From NCBI RefSeq assembly GCF_963422355.1, contig NC_085091.1:8451842-8515841 (forward strand): 64,000 nucleotides of DNA, written 5' to 3'. Of the stretch, positions 23,919-41,600 are shown in pieces (the first letter of the stretch is position 1; each line of letters starts with the position of its first letter). This stretch comes from Corticium candelabrum. Lineage: Eukaryota > Porifera > Homoscleromorpha > Homosclerophorida > Plakinidae. Position numbers and translations under genes: made by a program. The notes under the pieces are model-generated. The model was given only the letters and a program-made list of their open reading frames with translations. It made no database searches and had not been told where the DNA came from.

Positions 23919-24183
23919 TAGTATTAGAAATCTATCCTCGCCCACGTTCATCCACTGCATACCTCCAAAAGGCAACATTCATGGCATTCATCTTCTCTGG
24001 CCTGTTCATTTCAACGTGCACTACATTTTCTCTCGGTCTGCTAACAGAAAGAGTTTCGTAGCTTCCAACTCCAGCAGCATCGCTCAACCCCATCTTGCTT
24101 GATAAAGACAATTTTCTCAGTTGCAACTCCTGCAGTCCAACAGAGATTGCTGCTTTCCTTGTAAAAGCTCTACGAAGTAGCAT
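14365..24183 (-). CDS. ECH1: Delta(3,5)-Delta(2,4)-dienoyl-CoA isomerase
   Basis: Isomerase of the crotonase family that shifts conjugated double bonds during beta-oxidation of unsaturated fatty acids. Nine exons: 24183-23963, 17188-17100, 17032-16908, 16850-16802, 16094-16030, 15970-15900, 14810-14739, 14678-14528, 14460-14365, giving 312 residues (vertebrate proteins are about 328). The start MLLRRAFTRKAAISVG looks like a mitochondrial presequence. The protein ends in SKL, a peroxisomal PTS1, so dual targeting is likely. Family residues are intact: the aspartate in ISACDIRLC, and the glutamate and aspartate in QIKEVDIGVLADVG. The oxyanion stretch reads AAVHSACIGGG. Intron 1 is 6.8 kb and full of mobile elements, while the other introns are mostly under 1 kb. 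Intron 6 (14811-15899) carries a LINE fragment. Confidence 0.95.
14850..14912. repeat. (CACACT)n-type simple repeat
   Basis: Interrupted CACACT/ACTCAC repeat of about 60 bp in ECH1 intron 6, next to the LINE fragment. Confidence 0.8.
15199..15720 (-). mobile_element. LINE 3' coding fragment inside ECH1 intron 6
   Basis: Read on the minus strand it gives KIKTSTKVCLLTLLYGLECT, then RRLECFLIRFFELYWGSR, and in a second frame MAKQQEISSILLQRRLRFLGHLSRM and CLPKQLLVFAPVG. This is the conserved tail after the reverse transcriptase domain of many animal non-LTR elements. The two parts are in different frames, so at least one frameshift is present. No RT catalytic core remains. A related fragment lies at the right end of the window. 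Confidence 0.8.
15743..15818. repeat. (CA)n microsatellite
   Basis: Perfect CA run of about 76 bp immediately 5' (in element sense) of the LINE fragment in ECH1 intron 6. Confidence 0.95.
17753..21413 (+). mobile_element. RLE-type (R2-like) non-LTR retrotransposon bounded by ATCC microsatellite
   Basis: About 3.7 kb, nearly full length, inside ECH1 intron 1 and antisense to ECH1. The left boundary is a (CATC)n run at 17728-17752 and the right boundary is an ATCC run from about 21411. It encodes an N-terminal Cys2His2-like finger, reverse transcriptase, a CCHC-type knuckle and a restriction-like endonuclease, the order of the R2/NeSL/CRE group. No poly(A) tail is present. Its exact clade cannot be assigned by eye. 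Confidence 0.85.
17926..21289 (+). pseudogene. Retrotransposon polyprotein: zinc finger, reverse transcriptase, restriction-like endonuclease (three lesions)
   Basis: The N-terminal finger CTGCAWTGSKNRFLEHFRLVHD spacing (17944-18010) is a C2H2 type, followed by a second Cys/His cluster CPGCRHWFQRLNQHLSKC. Reverse transcriptase motifs: LLVDAKNAFNTLNRNA (box A, near 19500), EGTTQGDPLAM (near 19665) and QVWFADDATGAG with FADD (near 19760). After RT come CSCGSTFNVDHAMIC (CCHC-like knuckle, near 20640), RHNEVRD, then ARLDVSARG and AFFNIRVFYPNA, which look like the endonuclease core. Lesions: in-frame TGA at 19117-19119, a one-base frameshift near 20095, and a one-base frameshift in the A-rich stretch near 20400. 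The A-run lesion could be an assembly error. The ORF continues in frame across the TGA, which supports a single element. Confidence 0.88.
21452..21695 (+). repeat. Copy A of a ~243-bp identical direct repeat, probable retroelement 3' end
   Basis: From TTAAGGAAGATTGACAGG to the ATCC/ATAC tail this segment is identical, base for base as far as I can compare, to 22783-23026. It is preceded by (CATC)n plus T5 and ends in (ATCC)4 then ATAC repeats. A short frame ending NHGQDWDAQSIWAS stop lies at its start. The most likely source is a 5'-truncated retrotransposon 3' UTR with an ATCC tail. Confidence 0.85.
21771..22263. mobile_element. 493-bp MITE with TA target duplication
   Basis: Ends read CCGTATTTCTTCAAATAGTGGCCGC on the left and the reverse complement CTGTATTCTTCGATTAAAGGCCGC on the right, flanked by TA on both sides. 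It inserted into a CATA microsatellite. Near the right end is a tandem CTATATTCGAGGGCGGCC. Internally, GATAAATACTTTGATAAACGAGTG is repeated in slightly changed form about 100 bp later. There is no coding capacity. Confidence 0.75.
22331..22711 (-). mobile_element. LINE C-terminal fragment
   Basis: The minus-strand frame reads VSACKQAGWSAQLHTLQVGS then RG, which resembles the AGW...VEVGxRG block that follows reverse transcriptase in several LINE groups. Only this tail survives. It has the opposite orientation to the flanking 243-bp repeats. Confidence 0.55.
22783..23026 (+). repeat. Copy B of the ~243-bp identical direct repeat
   Basis: Identical to 21452-21695 and ending in the same (ATCC)n-(ATAC)n tail. 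Unlike copy A it continues leftwards into unique sequence (22700-22782), so it retains more of the source element. Confidence 0.85.
23027..23764. other. Remaining part of ECH1 intron 1, nothing recognised
   Basis: Begins with a (CATA)n tract (to about 23062) and includes a poly-C run at 23188-23200. No exon, transposon end or convincing open frame was found up to the CT/CA microsatellite. Confidence 0.5.
23765..23914. repeat. Compound (CT)n(CA)n microsatellite
   Basis: A CT run at 23765-23782 passes into CA repeats with a few GCACTC interruptions. It ends only about 50 bp from the 3' edge of ECH1 exon 1, so it sits directly downstream of that exon's splice donor. Confidence 0.95.
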
Positions 24184-29383
<5,200 letters not shown>

Positions 29384-29684
29384 CAGTTTATTTAATAGAT
29401 AAGTTGATGTGGATGTGACAAGTCATTGTATTCTCTTAATTGATCAGAACACAATATATTAATTAATTAATGTGTATTTGCTTTCTTTCTATATTATGCT
29501 GTCGTTAATGTTACTTAGTTTAAACGGTTATACTCTTGGAATTATTACGTGTATTGGCTAATTGTAGTACACTGACTCATACTGTATGCATTTTCGGTCC
29601 AGCAGGTGTTGCAGGTAACGTGCGTTAGATAAGCTACTATTGTCACGTGATTTCACCTAGTAATTGTCTAAGAGTGCAGTGTGC

Positions 29685-32600
29685 ATGTCTGTGGAAGTTC
29701 GCCGTTTCGCTCATGTAGATAACTCGGTTCTACAGTATTTGGGCTTTTTTGACTCGAGTAATTTTGATACACGTTCTTGTAAGGACAAGCAAAAGAATGA
29801 GATTTCTCTCCCTCCAGATCCAGAGGTTTACCTAACAATATCCTAGAGACTTTCTCATTATGATGATAAACCAATTTATTATATCAGGATTTGAATAGTT
29901 CGCCTGACCAACGACAGACAAGCGCAACAGAAAATCGCTGGCTGACTTCACCGAAAGTGGAAGTTGCTATGTCACCTAGCAAGTGTTTGTTGGCTATAGC
30001 TCATGATGGAGAGGCTAGCTTTATGAAAGTATACGACGACTATGCTGCAAAGGACCATAGCGACACGTTGCTGTATAAACCGTGTTTTTGTGATCGACTG
30101 GCGAAGAACGACGGAGATAGTGTGAGTGAATGTGTGTGGTTTCAGGTAGGATGTAGCAAGTACAGTAGGTCTGGTGTAGTACAGTAGGTCTGGTGTGGTA
30201 AGGTAGGTTTGGTGTGGTAAGGTAGGTTTGGTGTAGTACAGTCTACTGTATGTTGGGTCTCAAATCGTTTCTTTTCCCTCTGTTTGAAAGGAGTTACATT
30301 TGAAAGAAAATGTGAACTTTGACATGTTAATAAGTACTTTTGTTTCAGGGTATCTATAATATTATATATCATTGTCTAGTCAATAGTTACTGTATTTTTG
30401 TATACAATGGAGTTTTATTATAATTTGTTTATTTTTTGAAATTATTGATATCTAAATGTAATTAGAATGTTGCAATCATTGGATGAATGGTTTGCAAATT
30501 AGATCTTTCTTGCAGATCACTTGTTTACTCGTAGTTGATGTCTTAAGCCAAGGAAGGACGCCACAGCAGCCGAAACGCACCTCTTTAAAAATGTCTACAC
30601 GCTCATGGCCTTGTGTAGCTGTTGGTCATCAGTCTGGTCACATCACGTTTTACACAGAAGATGGAGTGACTTTGCTACGCCAAAGGCTGCATGAAGGAGC
30701 TGTAATTAGCATAAAGTGCAGGACAGGTTGGGGGACTTTAGGATCATCCCCTGTGGATGAGGTGAGAAGAGTTAATTGTGATACAAGAACATAGATTGAC
30801 AGACGGTTAGTTGGTTTGCTATTAAAGCAGATCAATTTGTGGATGGGCGATACGATGTTTATGTGGTTTTGTCGACTTTTCAGCTAGTCCTATGGTATGT
30901 CAGGCACTGCCAGGCTGACTGGAGAGATTCTGGAGCAAATTTTGTAGCCATACACCATATTATATGACATTAGCATTCTTTACACTGCATGTATCTGTTA
31001 GATGAAACATTCATTGGGTTGGATTTGTTACTGATTCTTATTATATTTCTGAATTTGTGATTGTGGTAGACAAATGTCATAAATATGTTACTTGTTAAGA
31101 GTTAGATTATTATTTGGTTTTTCTATGCAGAACGAACAGCTGCTGATTTTGTATGAAAACGTTCTCGTAACAATAGATGCGTTTAGTCTGCTACAGACAT
31201 TAAGAGTGTGTTGGAATCAGCTACAGAAAGGTAATCTAAATTTTTACCTTGTGTACATGTGTAAAGGGTTAATTAAAGTAATTGGTTCCACTGTTGTTGT
31301 TGTTGTTGTTGTTGTCCATTTGAAAGTAATTTTAATTACAATGTGATTATTACATTTGTATTCATTATTATGTGGCAAACTTATAACATTTTGGTAAATT
31401 TGTGTTTGTTACAGCTCAGATGGAAATTTTGTCACAATTGAATCTAACATACAAAAAGTGGGAGTTGTCATCACAAGGACGAGTCTGTGATGTAGAGAGT
31501 TGTGGTAAGTAATGAAATCAGATAGATTATAAGACACTTAATCAGCACTCACGAGCATTACTGTCGATATATCCATGTAAATGCATGTTTGTATTGAGGC
31601 CCCTGGGTAAGTCAATAAAGCAAACACAAAACAACTTGGCAAACATAATTGCTTCCTCTCTGTTGTATTGCAAGACACAAACAGACTGAAATTGATTGCA
31701 TGTGTGGATGTGCTAGTACATTGGCATATGTGGAGCAGAAAATTTGTTCTATAAATGGATGTGTAAACTGGTGGATAGGCATGCAGAGGAGCAGTAACGT
31801 GTTTGTAATTTATGGGTTTGTTAAATTGTTTTCTGTGAGTGTGCTAGCACTCTCTAAGTAAGTAGGGATGGCACCTGTAGTTAATGTTAATCCGATTGTA
31901 ACTATTTAGGCATTATGACTGAGTCTCTGTTTGATTATCTAAAGGAGGCATGTGCTGTTGGAGGCTACAACATGACTATACGAGGAGTGCCTTCTGCTGT
32001 TCACAAGTATATTAGTGTTGGAGCTTCACCAATGATTGGCATATATACAGCATCACAGGTAGTACATCTTTGGATACAAAGTTTCATGTGTGAAGACTGT
32101 TACTTTATTGTATGAGGTAGCAAAGCTTATGCATGAGTTTGTGTTATTATTATTTATTGTGGAAACATTATATACATCAACTTAAGCCAAGCCATTAATT
32201 TATTAACAAATAGAGATGTCTTATGAGATGGTAAGTTGTAGCAGTCCGGCAAAGGATAAAAAAAGAACTTAGAGAGTCAATGCTCTGGCTGTCTTGCATT
32301 ATAGTTGATTTTTATTATAGCAATAAGAATGCATGTAGTTGTATCAATTGAGAAGTTTCTAGATTTAGCATTGTCACTCAAAGGTGCTGTAATTTTTGAC
32401 TTATGTGAGTGTGTCAACTTAATTAATAATTAATTTTTTGAAATAGTAGGATGTTTCAACTGAGTAAGCAATAGCTTTTGGGGAATCGATCAGAAGAGGT
32501 TAGTCAGAAAGAGGGCTTTGGCTTTCTGCTCTGAGTGTTAAGTTGCTTAGAAACAGAGTTTGGGTATTTTACGTATTTACAATTAAGATTTATAACAAAA

Positions 32601-35600
32601 ATGCATTTACTCTGAAATTTCTATGTTTTAAGTTAATTAAGAAGTGTGATGAGTTAGGCTAACACTTCTTTGTGATCTTGTGTAGTTAGAGTTTTAGAGC
32701 AAATTTTACAGAAAGACTGGTGATGGATGGTAACAGCAAATCAGTTTATTAGTCATTGGTGTAATGTAGTGAACGAGTTGCATGATGTCGATAAGAACTG
32801 CAGTGACTTGTTTTCTAGGACTCCGGACAACCACTTTTTTCAGAAGTTGCTGTTGCTATGGCAAGCAGACTTAAGTCTGCAGTCATGTCAAAGCTTTCAT
32901 TTGCAAGGTTAGTATGTGTTAGAAACATTTATTAAGTCTTTGAAAAATCTCATAGTCAAATCTTTAGTTGCTCATATTATTGACAGAGTGGGGTTTGTGT
33001 AGGACGTTGATGTTAGGCTTGAGAGTCTAGCCGGTCACATCCCACTGCGAGGCAAAATTGCTCAGCAGGGGGATGTGACCAACTGTACGTTTGAGCCTAA
33101 TCCATTGTCTAATCCATTGTCTAATCCATTGTCTAATCCATTGTCTAATCCATTGTGTGCATGATCAACATACGGTTCATTGTAGATATGGGTACATGGT
33201 GGGTGAGTGTTGGGTGGGTTGAGGTTCATGTGCACCCAAACTTGTTCATAAATCATGTCATAGAGTTTCTGAGGGTAATATTTTGCATTTTTTAAAAAAA
33301 AATTGTGTCTTTCATTGTAGTGGGTGGCTTCCTTGGGGTTCCAAAGAATCTCAAGCTAGTTTGGCTATGGAGTCAAAAGTGGAAGAAGCTACTCCTCTTA
33401 CTGCAGCTTGTCATGTTTCTGATCCTCGCCGAGTGGTAACATCTATAGTACTTTCTCCCAATTGGAAAATGGCATTAACAACTGATGAACTTGGGCGTGT
33501 TATGCTCTTGGATTGTGAGAATTTTGTCATCAAACGAATATGGAAAGGTGGATGACAATGTTATATGAGTTTTGATATGTGGTGTTTGATTTGGAATGTG
33601 TTTGTTTATCTGTCTGTGTTCTCTCATTGGTAGATAGGAGAGATTACTTGACTGACCGATAAGAAACTTTCAAAGTATATCATGATACCTAGTGACTTTC
33701 AGCAGCCTTTACTTTTTAACATTGTCTTGAGCTTCTTGGACTTGAAATACATAATAAATGAGTTAGTTGTTGCTTAATTACAAGCTGATGTTTTGTTTTC
33801 AGGTTACAGAGAAGCTCAATGTGGATTTTCAACATCATCAGAGAAGTTTTTTCTAACATCAGAATACCAGGAACCAAGAGCACCACGTGTTGGAACTTTT
33901 GTGATTATGTATGCACGAAAAAGAGGAATACTAGAGGTATTTATCTAGCAGCCTGGGGCCAGTATTAGTAATTGGTATTTGATTTGCTGCTCACTAACAT
34001 TTAGTTTTCTGCTTCAAGGTTTGGCCGACAGGACCTGGAAGTAGAATTGCTGCATTTAATGTTGGGTTTGGATGTAGGTGAGAACAGCATTAATTTCATA
34101 GCTGCATAGACTGGCATGGCTATTTAAGTGCTACACTATGTGAGATGTGTCTCACGTACTGTTAGTTTAATTAAGTAAAAGAACACAGTCTTAGTTAGCC
34201 TTAGACTCTTCTATTGTACTACTCTCAATTTGACTTTAACTTACAGGCTATAGCTGATTCCAGTCTTCTTTAATAACATTAACGTTGCATTTGGCTTCGA
34301 CTCTGTTACTGCATTGTGATTATCTCTTTTGTCAGAGAATTACATTTCTTGAGACAATCAAACTCTTATTTATTAAAAAGACTTCAGTTTTTTGTGTTAC
34401 AGTGCGAGCAGCGCACAGGATCTATAATACACGAGGTAGGAGGCGAGTGCATGTACATACCGCTGGTCAGTTTTGCTTTAATTATGAATAATGTCTTAAC
34501 TGACTAATTTTGAAGTCAAGCAATGGATATGATATCCCTTACATTGGCACTTAGTACATAACTAATTGACAATAGGAAATGTTTTCACGATCATTCAAAA
34601 TTTTCAGAGACGAAACTAGCTGTTTTGTTGTTTGTTTACATTGGTACTTTATCAGCTTTTTTAGTTGTAGCAATGGAAATGATTTGTTTGTATTTTCTTG
34701 CAAATAATGAAAGCTTGCTTGTAATGGTTTTTGATTAAGTTTTTGCACAGCAACTCTTTCAAGATTATTAATGAACACATGGATGTGTTATCTTTTTGCT
34801 GCTCTCTGAACAGTTTTGAGCAGTCTTGGTACTCTGTATTAAATGTTTATTTTTGATTTGGAACGGAATGGAGCAATTCATATGCTGTATGAAACAATCT
34901 TCCTCAAACAGTCAGAGCAGTGCTGAGCTACTTGTGGAAATGGGTTTAAGCTTAGCAAACAAGCAGAACAGTTTGTATTGTTGTAAGTGATGCACGCATT
35001 TATAAAAAATGATGTCATGTTTATTTTCTGTTAAATAAATAATTCTGACAACCACTCTGGAAGGTAGCTACTTGTTAGGAGCTTATATTTTTGATTAACT
35101 TTGTTGTTGTTTTAGATTGTTGTACAATGGCTGTCGTGGGCTGATTGGAAATCGGTCAATATCAGAGTCAGTTCTGCTAAAGTCTGATGGTTGCCTTGAA
35201 GACATTCGTATCCCGTTCTATCATACACTGAAGTAAGTATTGTGTAGTTGATTGTTTGAACGTGTTTATGTATTAGTTTGTTTGCTGCATGGACTTTTAA
35301 CTATATGACTGTCTTTGTGATTTGTATTCGTTTAGTTGTACTCATTAATTGCTTGTGTGTTAATTCAGTCACTTATTTGTCTTGCATCCGTTTTTGTTTT
35401 AGGTAATTTTAGTAACGCTTTGTTGTTCTTGTTTTTTGGTCTACTTGCTTCGGGGTTTACTAGAGCACGTATAGGTCATGTTAGCATACCTATGCACGTG
35501 TAGCTGTGCTCTCTGGCATGCTCCCAGAACTGCAATTTGCTTCTCTGGCATTTTTGACTAATTCATGTGATCATTTGATATCTCACTAAACTCTGCATAC

Positions 35601-38600
35601 TGTTTCTTTCTTTGATCAAATTTTGCACTGCTAATTTATTCTTTATTGTGTATAGTGAGAAAGATCGATCTTCTTTTGCTGATCATCACGCACTGTCTCA
35701 AATTCAACATCATCTTAATATGAAATCAAGCAGTATTGCATAGTTTATGTGTAGTGTACATAGTACTTATTTGTCTAACTTTTTTAGAAGAGATTTCTCT
35801 AGTTTCCAAACTTATTGGGCAATTACAGACAGTGGCTTATCTGAAAAAGGTAGTTTGAATGGTTGTTGCACAATGTTTTATGTATTAAGGTGTTGTAGTT
35901 CATTATCTAATCAGTTTGTTAAATAGGTTATCCGTTTGGTGCTTCAATGCTTGTTTCTATCTGTGTCTGACTTCCTGGATTGCTTTGATGCTATTCGCAA
36001 CAGCTTACTAAGAATTTCTGCTGGTGAGCTGCTAAACACATTTTCTACTAGTTGGTATATACAGTCAGGAATTTTTCGAAGTCTGGTGCTTGAAGGCTAT
36101 TGATGGCCACATATCTGCAGCTTCAGTTTGTCTAATTTGCAAGTACATCTTTATATAAGGGAGAGCTGTTTGTGTCTGTGTGTGTATGACTATAACTTTT
36201 AGTTTTTTAAATCATAACTATAGTGATTGGTGTGCTGATTGGACTTGATTTAATTAGGTGACTTTATTGTGATGCAGCTTTCAGTGTGTAGCTATGTCTT
36301 TTGTAAACACAGTCTTGTTGATTGATCTAATAGGCAGAATAGATCTTGTTTATACCTTTGTTGAGGAATATATTAATTTGTAATGTACAGAATTGTTTAT
36401 TTCAATGTTGACTTTAATGGAGGTGTTATTTTGGTTTAAATGGCGTTATTATTGGTTTTTGTACTTTTACAAAAAGCAACAGATCTCTGCGATTGTAATG
36501 TTGTTAGACGTAACTGGATCTATTTGTTGTGTTGTCAGTGAATGTGAAGTCGTCAGCTATGAGTGAAAATGTACGCCAGGAGATCCAAGAACTACTGAAC
36601 TACTGTGATACGCAAGGCACCTTGCTTGAGCTTTACCAAGATATTTGTAACTGCAGATTAGGAGACTGTTCTCTATCGATATCTGAAAAATCAGATGGAA
36701 CTTTGCAGGTCATGAACTAATCATAACATAATGTCATTGGCACATTCTGTATTGTTTGTTTATAGACTGAAATTACTTGTGTCTCAAAACATTTTATTTG
36801 TTTGCTATACATACTGCAATATGATATACAGTGGAACTCTGATAGTATGGACCCTTACTAAGAAGAATAGGGAAAAGGGTACTTACTATCCAAGTAGTAC
36901 TTACAACCCAAGTGTACTCATAATGTCGGTGCTTTGATTTGTTATACAAATGGTGTTGTGAGTAAGTTGGCGTATGTAATATCTCAGGTATGTACTATTT
37001 GGGTTCCACTGATATGTTAATGATTTGGTAATGGAGGTGATAGTTAGCTGGTGACACAGCCTGTCATAATCTTCATCCTATATGTCACATACTATTATTA
37101 TGAGAATACTTTTTTACCACAATGTGTTTTGACATTTGCTGCTCCATCAATTAGTCAAGCAATCACATGTGAGAATGTTGTATCTTGTTTGCTAGAGAAT
37201 AGTATTAGTAAATGTCTTTGACTAAAGTGTTGCACAGTTACACTGTTTTAGTGTGTCGTTGTTGTTACAGCAATTTCAGCATACTTTCAGATTTCTGGAC
37301 AGTGAGGCAAGTTTTCTTTGGACACTTCTTGAAAACTTTGTAACTCGCCATTCGCACTTATTGATGACTGGTGAGGAAGCTGTAGAGAGAGCACAAAGAT
37401 TGAAACCAGGGGACTTTCTCTGCTACATCAACATCTTGATTGATGAGTCAAGCAATAAAGGAAATGCTAAACGTTTGTCGTCTATGAGAAAATCAGACAT
37501 GCAGTTTGCTGTATTAGGAACGTTCCTTATAATGGTTAGTTTGATTTGAGATCTAGCTGTAAATTGAGTAAACAAGTAAATTTAAATTAGCAGCACAAAC
37601 TAACAATGGATATATAAAAGATGTTTCTTCTGTTTGCTAGTTTGTTTGCTTTTGTCTGTGTTTGTGTGTAATTAGGGCACAGACTTTATTATTGCAGTCT
37701 AACTGCTTTTGTTGGTCATTTGCTTATTATAGTAGGTTGCATTATGTGATTGTGTGCATGGTGTGTACAATTTCACATGCACTCATTTTTATATTTGGTA
37801 CATACTAATTACATGCACAGCCAGCAACTTTAGCAACAGATAGCAATTAAAACATCATTGTATTAGACTTGTGATCTACTCTCATCACTAGGTGGTAAAC
37901 TAGCCAGGTCAGTACACGATGCTGTTTGACAGCACAAGGAAGAATGTTGGTAATAGAGATCAGTCCAGAGACTTCCGATATGTAAATTAGAATATCAGGT
38001 CCTTTGCCTTAGACTGCTACTAGGTTTGTCGGAGACATGGTTACAGGTTAGGGTGATGAATGTGTGTCCCCTTAAATTTGCAAGTTCTCATCCTTTAGTC
38101 CGTCTTCCTTGTTTCCACGCTTCTCTTTTTATCTTCTCATGTTTCTTGTTTTACCTTGTTTTATTTCCTTGTTGCTGTGTGCATGTGCAGAGATTGTAAT
38201 TGTAAGTTTGTGATTTGTTGCGATATACTCATTAGTGGATGTTAGACTTGCTCAGTTCTACAAGCTTCTTATGGCAATGTATTTGCTAATTGACAACATT
38301 GTGCTTTGTTTCTATCTTCTACCTGTTTTTTTCTTTATAAGTAAGATTATATGGACATTTATTTAACAAAATAACGTGTACTTTTATATAACAGGAGGTT
38401 TGTGAGTTGTATAATATATATGTATTTCATATTTCTTATTTTGTTGCTTTAGCCTTGCTTGTCTGGCCAGTATTCTGTAACTGATCTATTCTCACTGTTG
38501 AATACAGCTTGTGTGACATCAAGTGATGTTATGGTTAGAGTCATTTTGTAGTGTGGGTATAGCTGATATTTCTATTGTGATCATACGGTTGTTGCAGCAT

Positions 38601-41600
38601 ATGGTTATTTCTTGCCTGTTAACTACGCCTATTCTTGATCACTCAAATGTGGATGTTTTGCAACAGCTTTATTCATTTGTTCGAGAAATAGTTACATGTG
38701 AGTGCCCCACTAAATTAAACAGTTGACTATTATGCATAGATTAACACACTAAATTAGTTTATGCAAAAGTCACAATTGATCTGCTGAGGCAAGCAAGCAG
38801 TCAGTAGGAAGAAAGGAATGAAAAATATTATTGGATGATTGTGCAGAAGATGACTTAATTAAAACTAATGTAAAGAATTAAGGTAGTTCCTGGGTTGGAG
38901 GGCAAAGATGGTGGACAAATGAGACAATTAAGAAATCAACTGAAGACAGATACTGTCAGCTGGATAGGAAACATTACTGTGTAATAGTCTGAGCTAACAG
39001 GCATAGATCTGATCAGTTAGACTAAGAGTAATAACTATGTCACTTGTTGTATACTAAGAGTGTCGTTTCAATTAGTAGGTAATCCAGTATCTGCTGATGT
39101 CTATGAGCCATGTGTGCTAATGGACTGGTGGAAACCATGGATGGTCAAATTGGAGAACTCCTCACATCCATATCGAGCTTTGTTGCTTTCTTTTGTCTGT
39201 TGTTGTGTTTCAAAGAGTTTTGCACTGGACAGCAAGGAGAGCACAGCACAGTCTGTAAGTTAATTTGTATTTTAAGTTACTGAAAATGTTTTTATTGTGT
39301 ACACAGAAAATTAGGTTAATAATTACCCTTTGATTGCTATTGCATAAAGTTTATGTCAGTTGAAAAATGGGTGATCTAGTCTTATTACTAGCTGTTTATT
39401 TGTTTGGTTGTGTCAGGATGATGATGACTGGGAGTCTGTGAATATTGAAGTGGAAACATGGAGTGTGTTGGTACACCGTCTTGAGGATCTTCTCTGTCTG
39501 TCAACAGTCATTCTTTCATTGGATAATGCTAATCAATATGATTTGACTGTTGCTAAATTGGTGGATGAGAGACAAGATATATTTGTTCAGCTTGTTGCTG
39601 ATTATATAGTTACTGGACAGTTTGATGTTGAAGCTGTGTCTTGGGGCGAACATATTCAGGGCAATGATAGAAGTGATAGTGCTGATAACATAACTGAAGA
39701 AGATGATCAACCTGAAGTATCATGTGCTGAGGTCTACTCTGTGACTATTGATGAACGTACGTTCAGTCGACATTGTTGTGTAGTACGTTTCTTATTGTTG
39801 GTCTTCAGTATGTGGTGAGAATTTGTTATTGGAATAATATGATGCATGCACATCACAGACAGTATTTCTGTCTGTTTATGTACTTTTCTACCTGTTTGCT
39901 TGTGTAGGTATGCTCATGTCTTTGTTTATTTATATCATTTAAAGCTGTTTGGCGTGTGTTGTCAGTTTTTTTTATTGATTTATAGTCTGTGGGAAGGCTG
40001 TCATCATATGTTTGATGACTACTTTGTATTTCTTGGGTGTGGTTGACATATGTGAAGCTTTCCTTTGTGTTAGGTTCCATGTTTCTGGTTGAAGATCTCA
40101 AAATGCTTAGATCTCGATTTCCCAACACATTGAAACCAGAAATTTTGCACATCTATTGTGCATATGCTGCAGCTTGTCTTTGGACTAAAGATGTTGAGGT
40201 TTGTTCTTTATTATTTATGCTCTTTCTTGGGCTTAGATTTATGGGATGTATGCTGGTTTTGTTACTTACTGTGTTAAACATTGGTATCATTGACTTGTCA
40301 TACTATTTCATTTTTCTAGGTAGTAAGTTATCTTGAAGTGTCTTTGTCTCATTTATGTGCTACCAAGATTTTCAAATCAGGTAATTTTTGAGTTTTTGTT
40401 ACTGATCTATAGAGTAATTTTGTTGTAAATGTGGTAATATTTATTCTTAGAGATGGCGTGCATTCTGTGGAGAGAGTTTTTCAGAAACAAAATACAAGCT
40501 TTGTCTTTACTAATAGAAAAGGTTTGAATTGCTGGCTCAGTTTTTTGACTTATGTTTACTGGCTTGATTGATTGAAATTGGTACTTCCATCTCTTTAATT
40601 AAAGGTTGGTCGTGCTCCTAAAGATCGTCTCTGCAGGAAGGTGATTTGTTCTAGACTAATACTGTATGGGGGTATAATGTTGTTAATAAATAGCAATTTA
40701 TAGTCACTCACGTACGTGATATGATAATGCACACACACAATCATTCAGGGATAGGTATAGGGAAAACAGTGTTTCTAGAATTTACACAATCTGACGGATA
40801 GCACGATATATCTTTAAGATGTCATTGAATCAGAGGGAATCTTGAAGTTACCTGAGAACTACCTAACTTAATGCATAGGGACTCGCTTTCAGATAGTGAA
40901 TGTTCTTCAACTTTGAAAGATTGTCATGTTCTATTGTTGGTAGGTAGAAGAACTACAGTATGAACTGAGATTGTTGAGATGTTGCTTTACAGAATGTTGA
41001 GTTGAGCATTGATTCTATTCCATCCTTTCTTCATGTTGGAAGCATGCTGCTAGAAGAAATGCAAGTATGCATGATTTATGAAATTTAGTTAAATGTTTAG
41101 TTGTGTTATGTAAACGTTATATGATTGGTTTACAGGCAGGAGCTAGTGTTGAATCTGTTTCTAGTCAAATATTTCAAGCGGAGCAGTTGTGGCCCTCAAA
41201 TAAGTATGACATTATATGAGCTTAGTTGAGTATGATCAGTAGGTTTATAATTACTTATAAAATTGAGGAAATTGGAATGTTATGTTGTCTGATGTAATGA
41301 TTAATGCTTTCTCTGTGATGATGTATTTTATTCTTTAATGTCTTAAGCATTAAGTAGAGATTTCAACCATGGCTGATATTGTTTAATATGCCGTTTGTTG
41401 CTTTTTGTTGTTGCAGAATGATGGAAGTCAAGCTAGAAACTGGTCTATGGAGGAAAGTCACTTGTGAAACCAGACCTGGTGTTTCTCTAATTAAACACCA
41501 TTATGTCCTTTGTTTGATCCTTCATGCTGTCACATCACTTTCAATCAAGTCTATAAAACCACTTTCACTATTTAATTCAAGGGTATGAGTTAGATACCTG

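Noticed and set aside
35788-35849. Alternative frame for RAB3GAP2 exon 13 (KRDFSSFQTYW...)
   Set aside because: It leads to a stop in the next exon. Using a donor at 35733 in the previous exon (after 35732) restores a frame that matches the family (EISLVSKLIGQLQ) and closes in phase.
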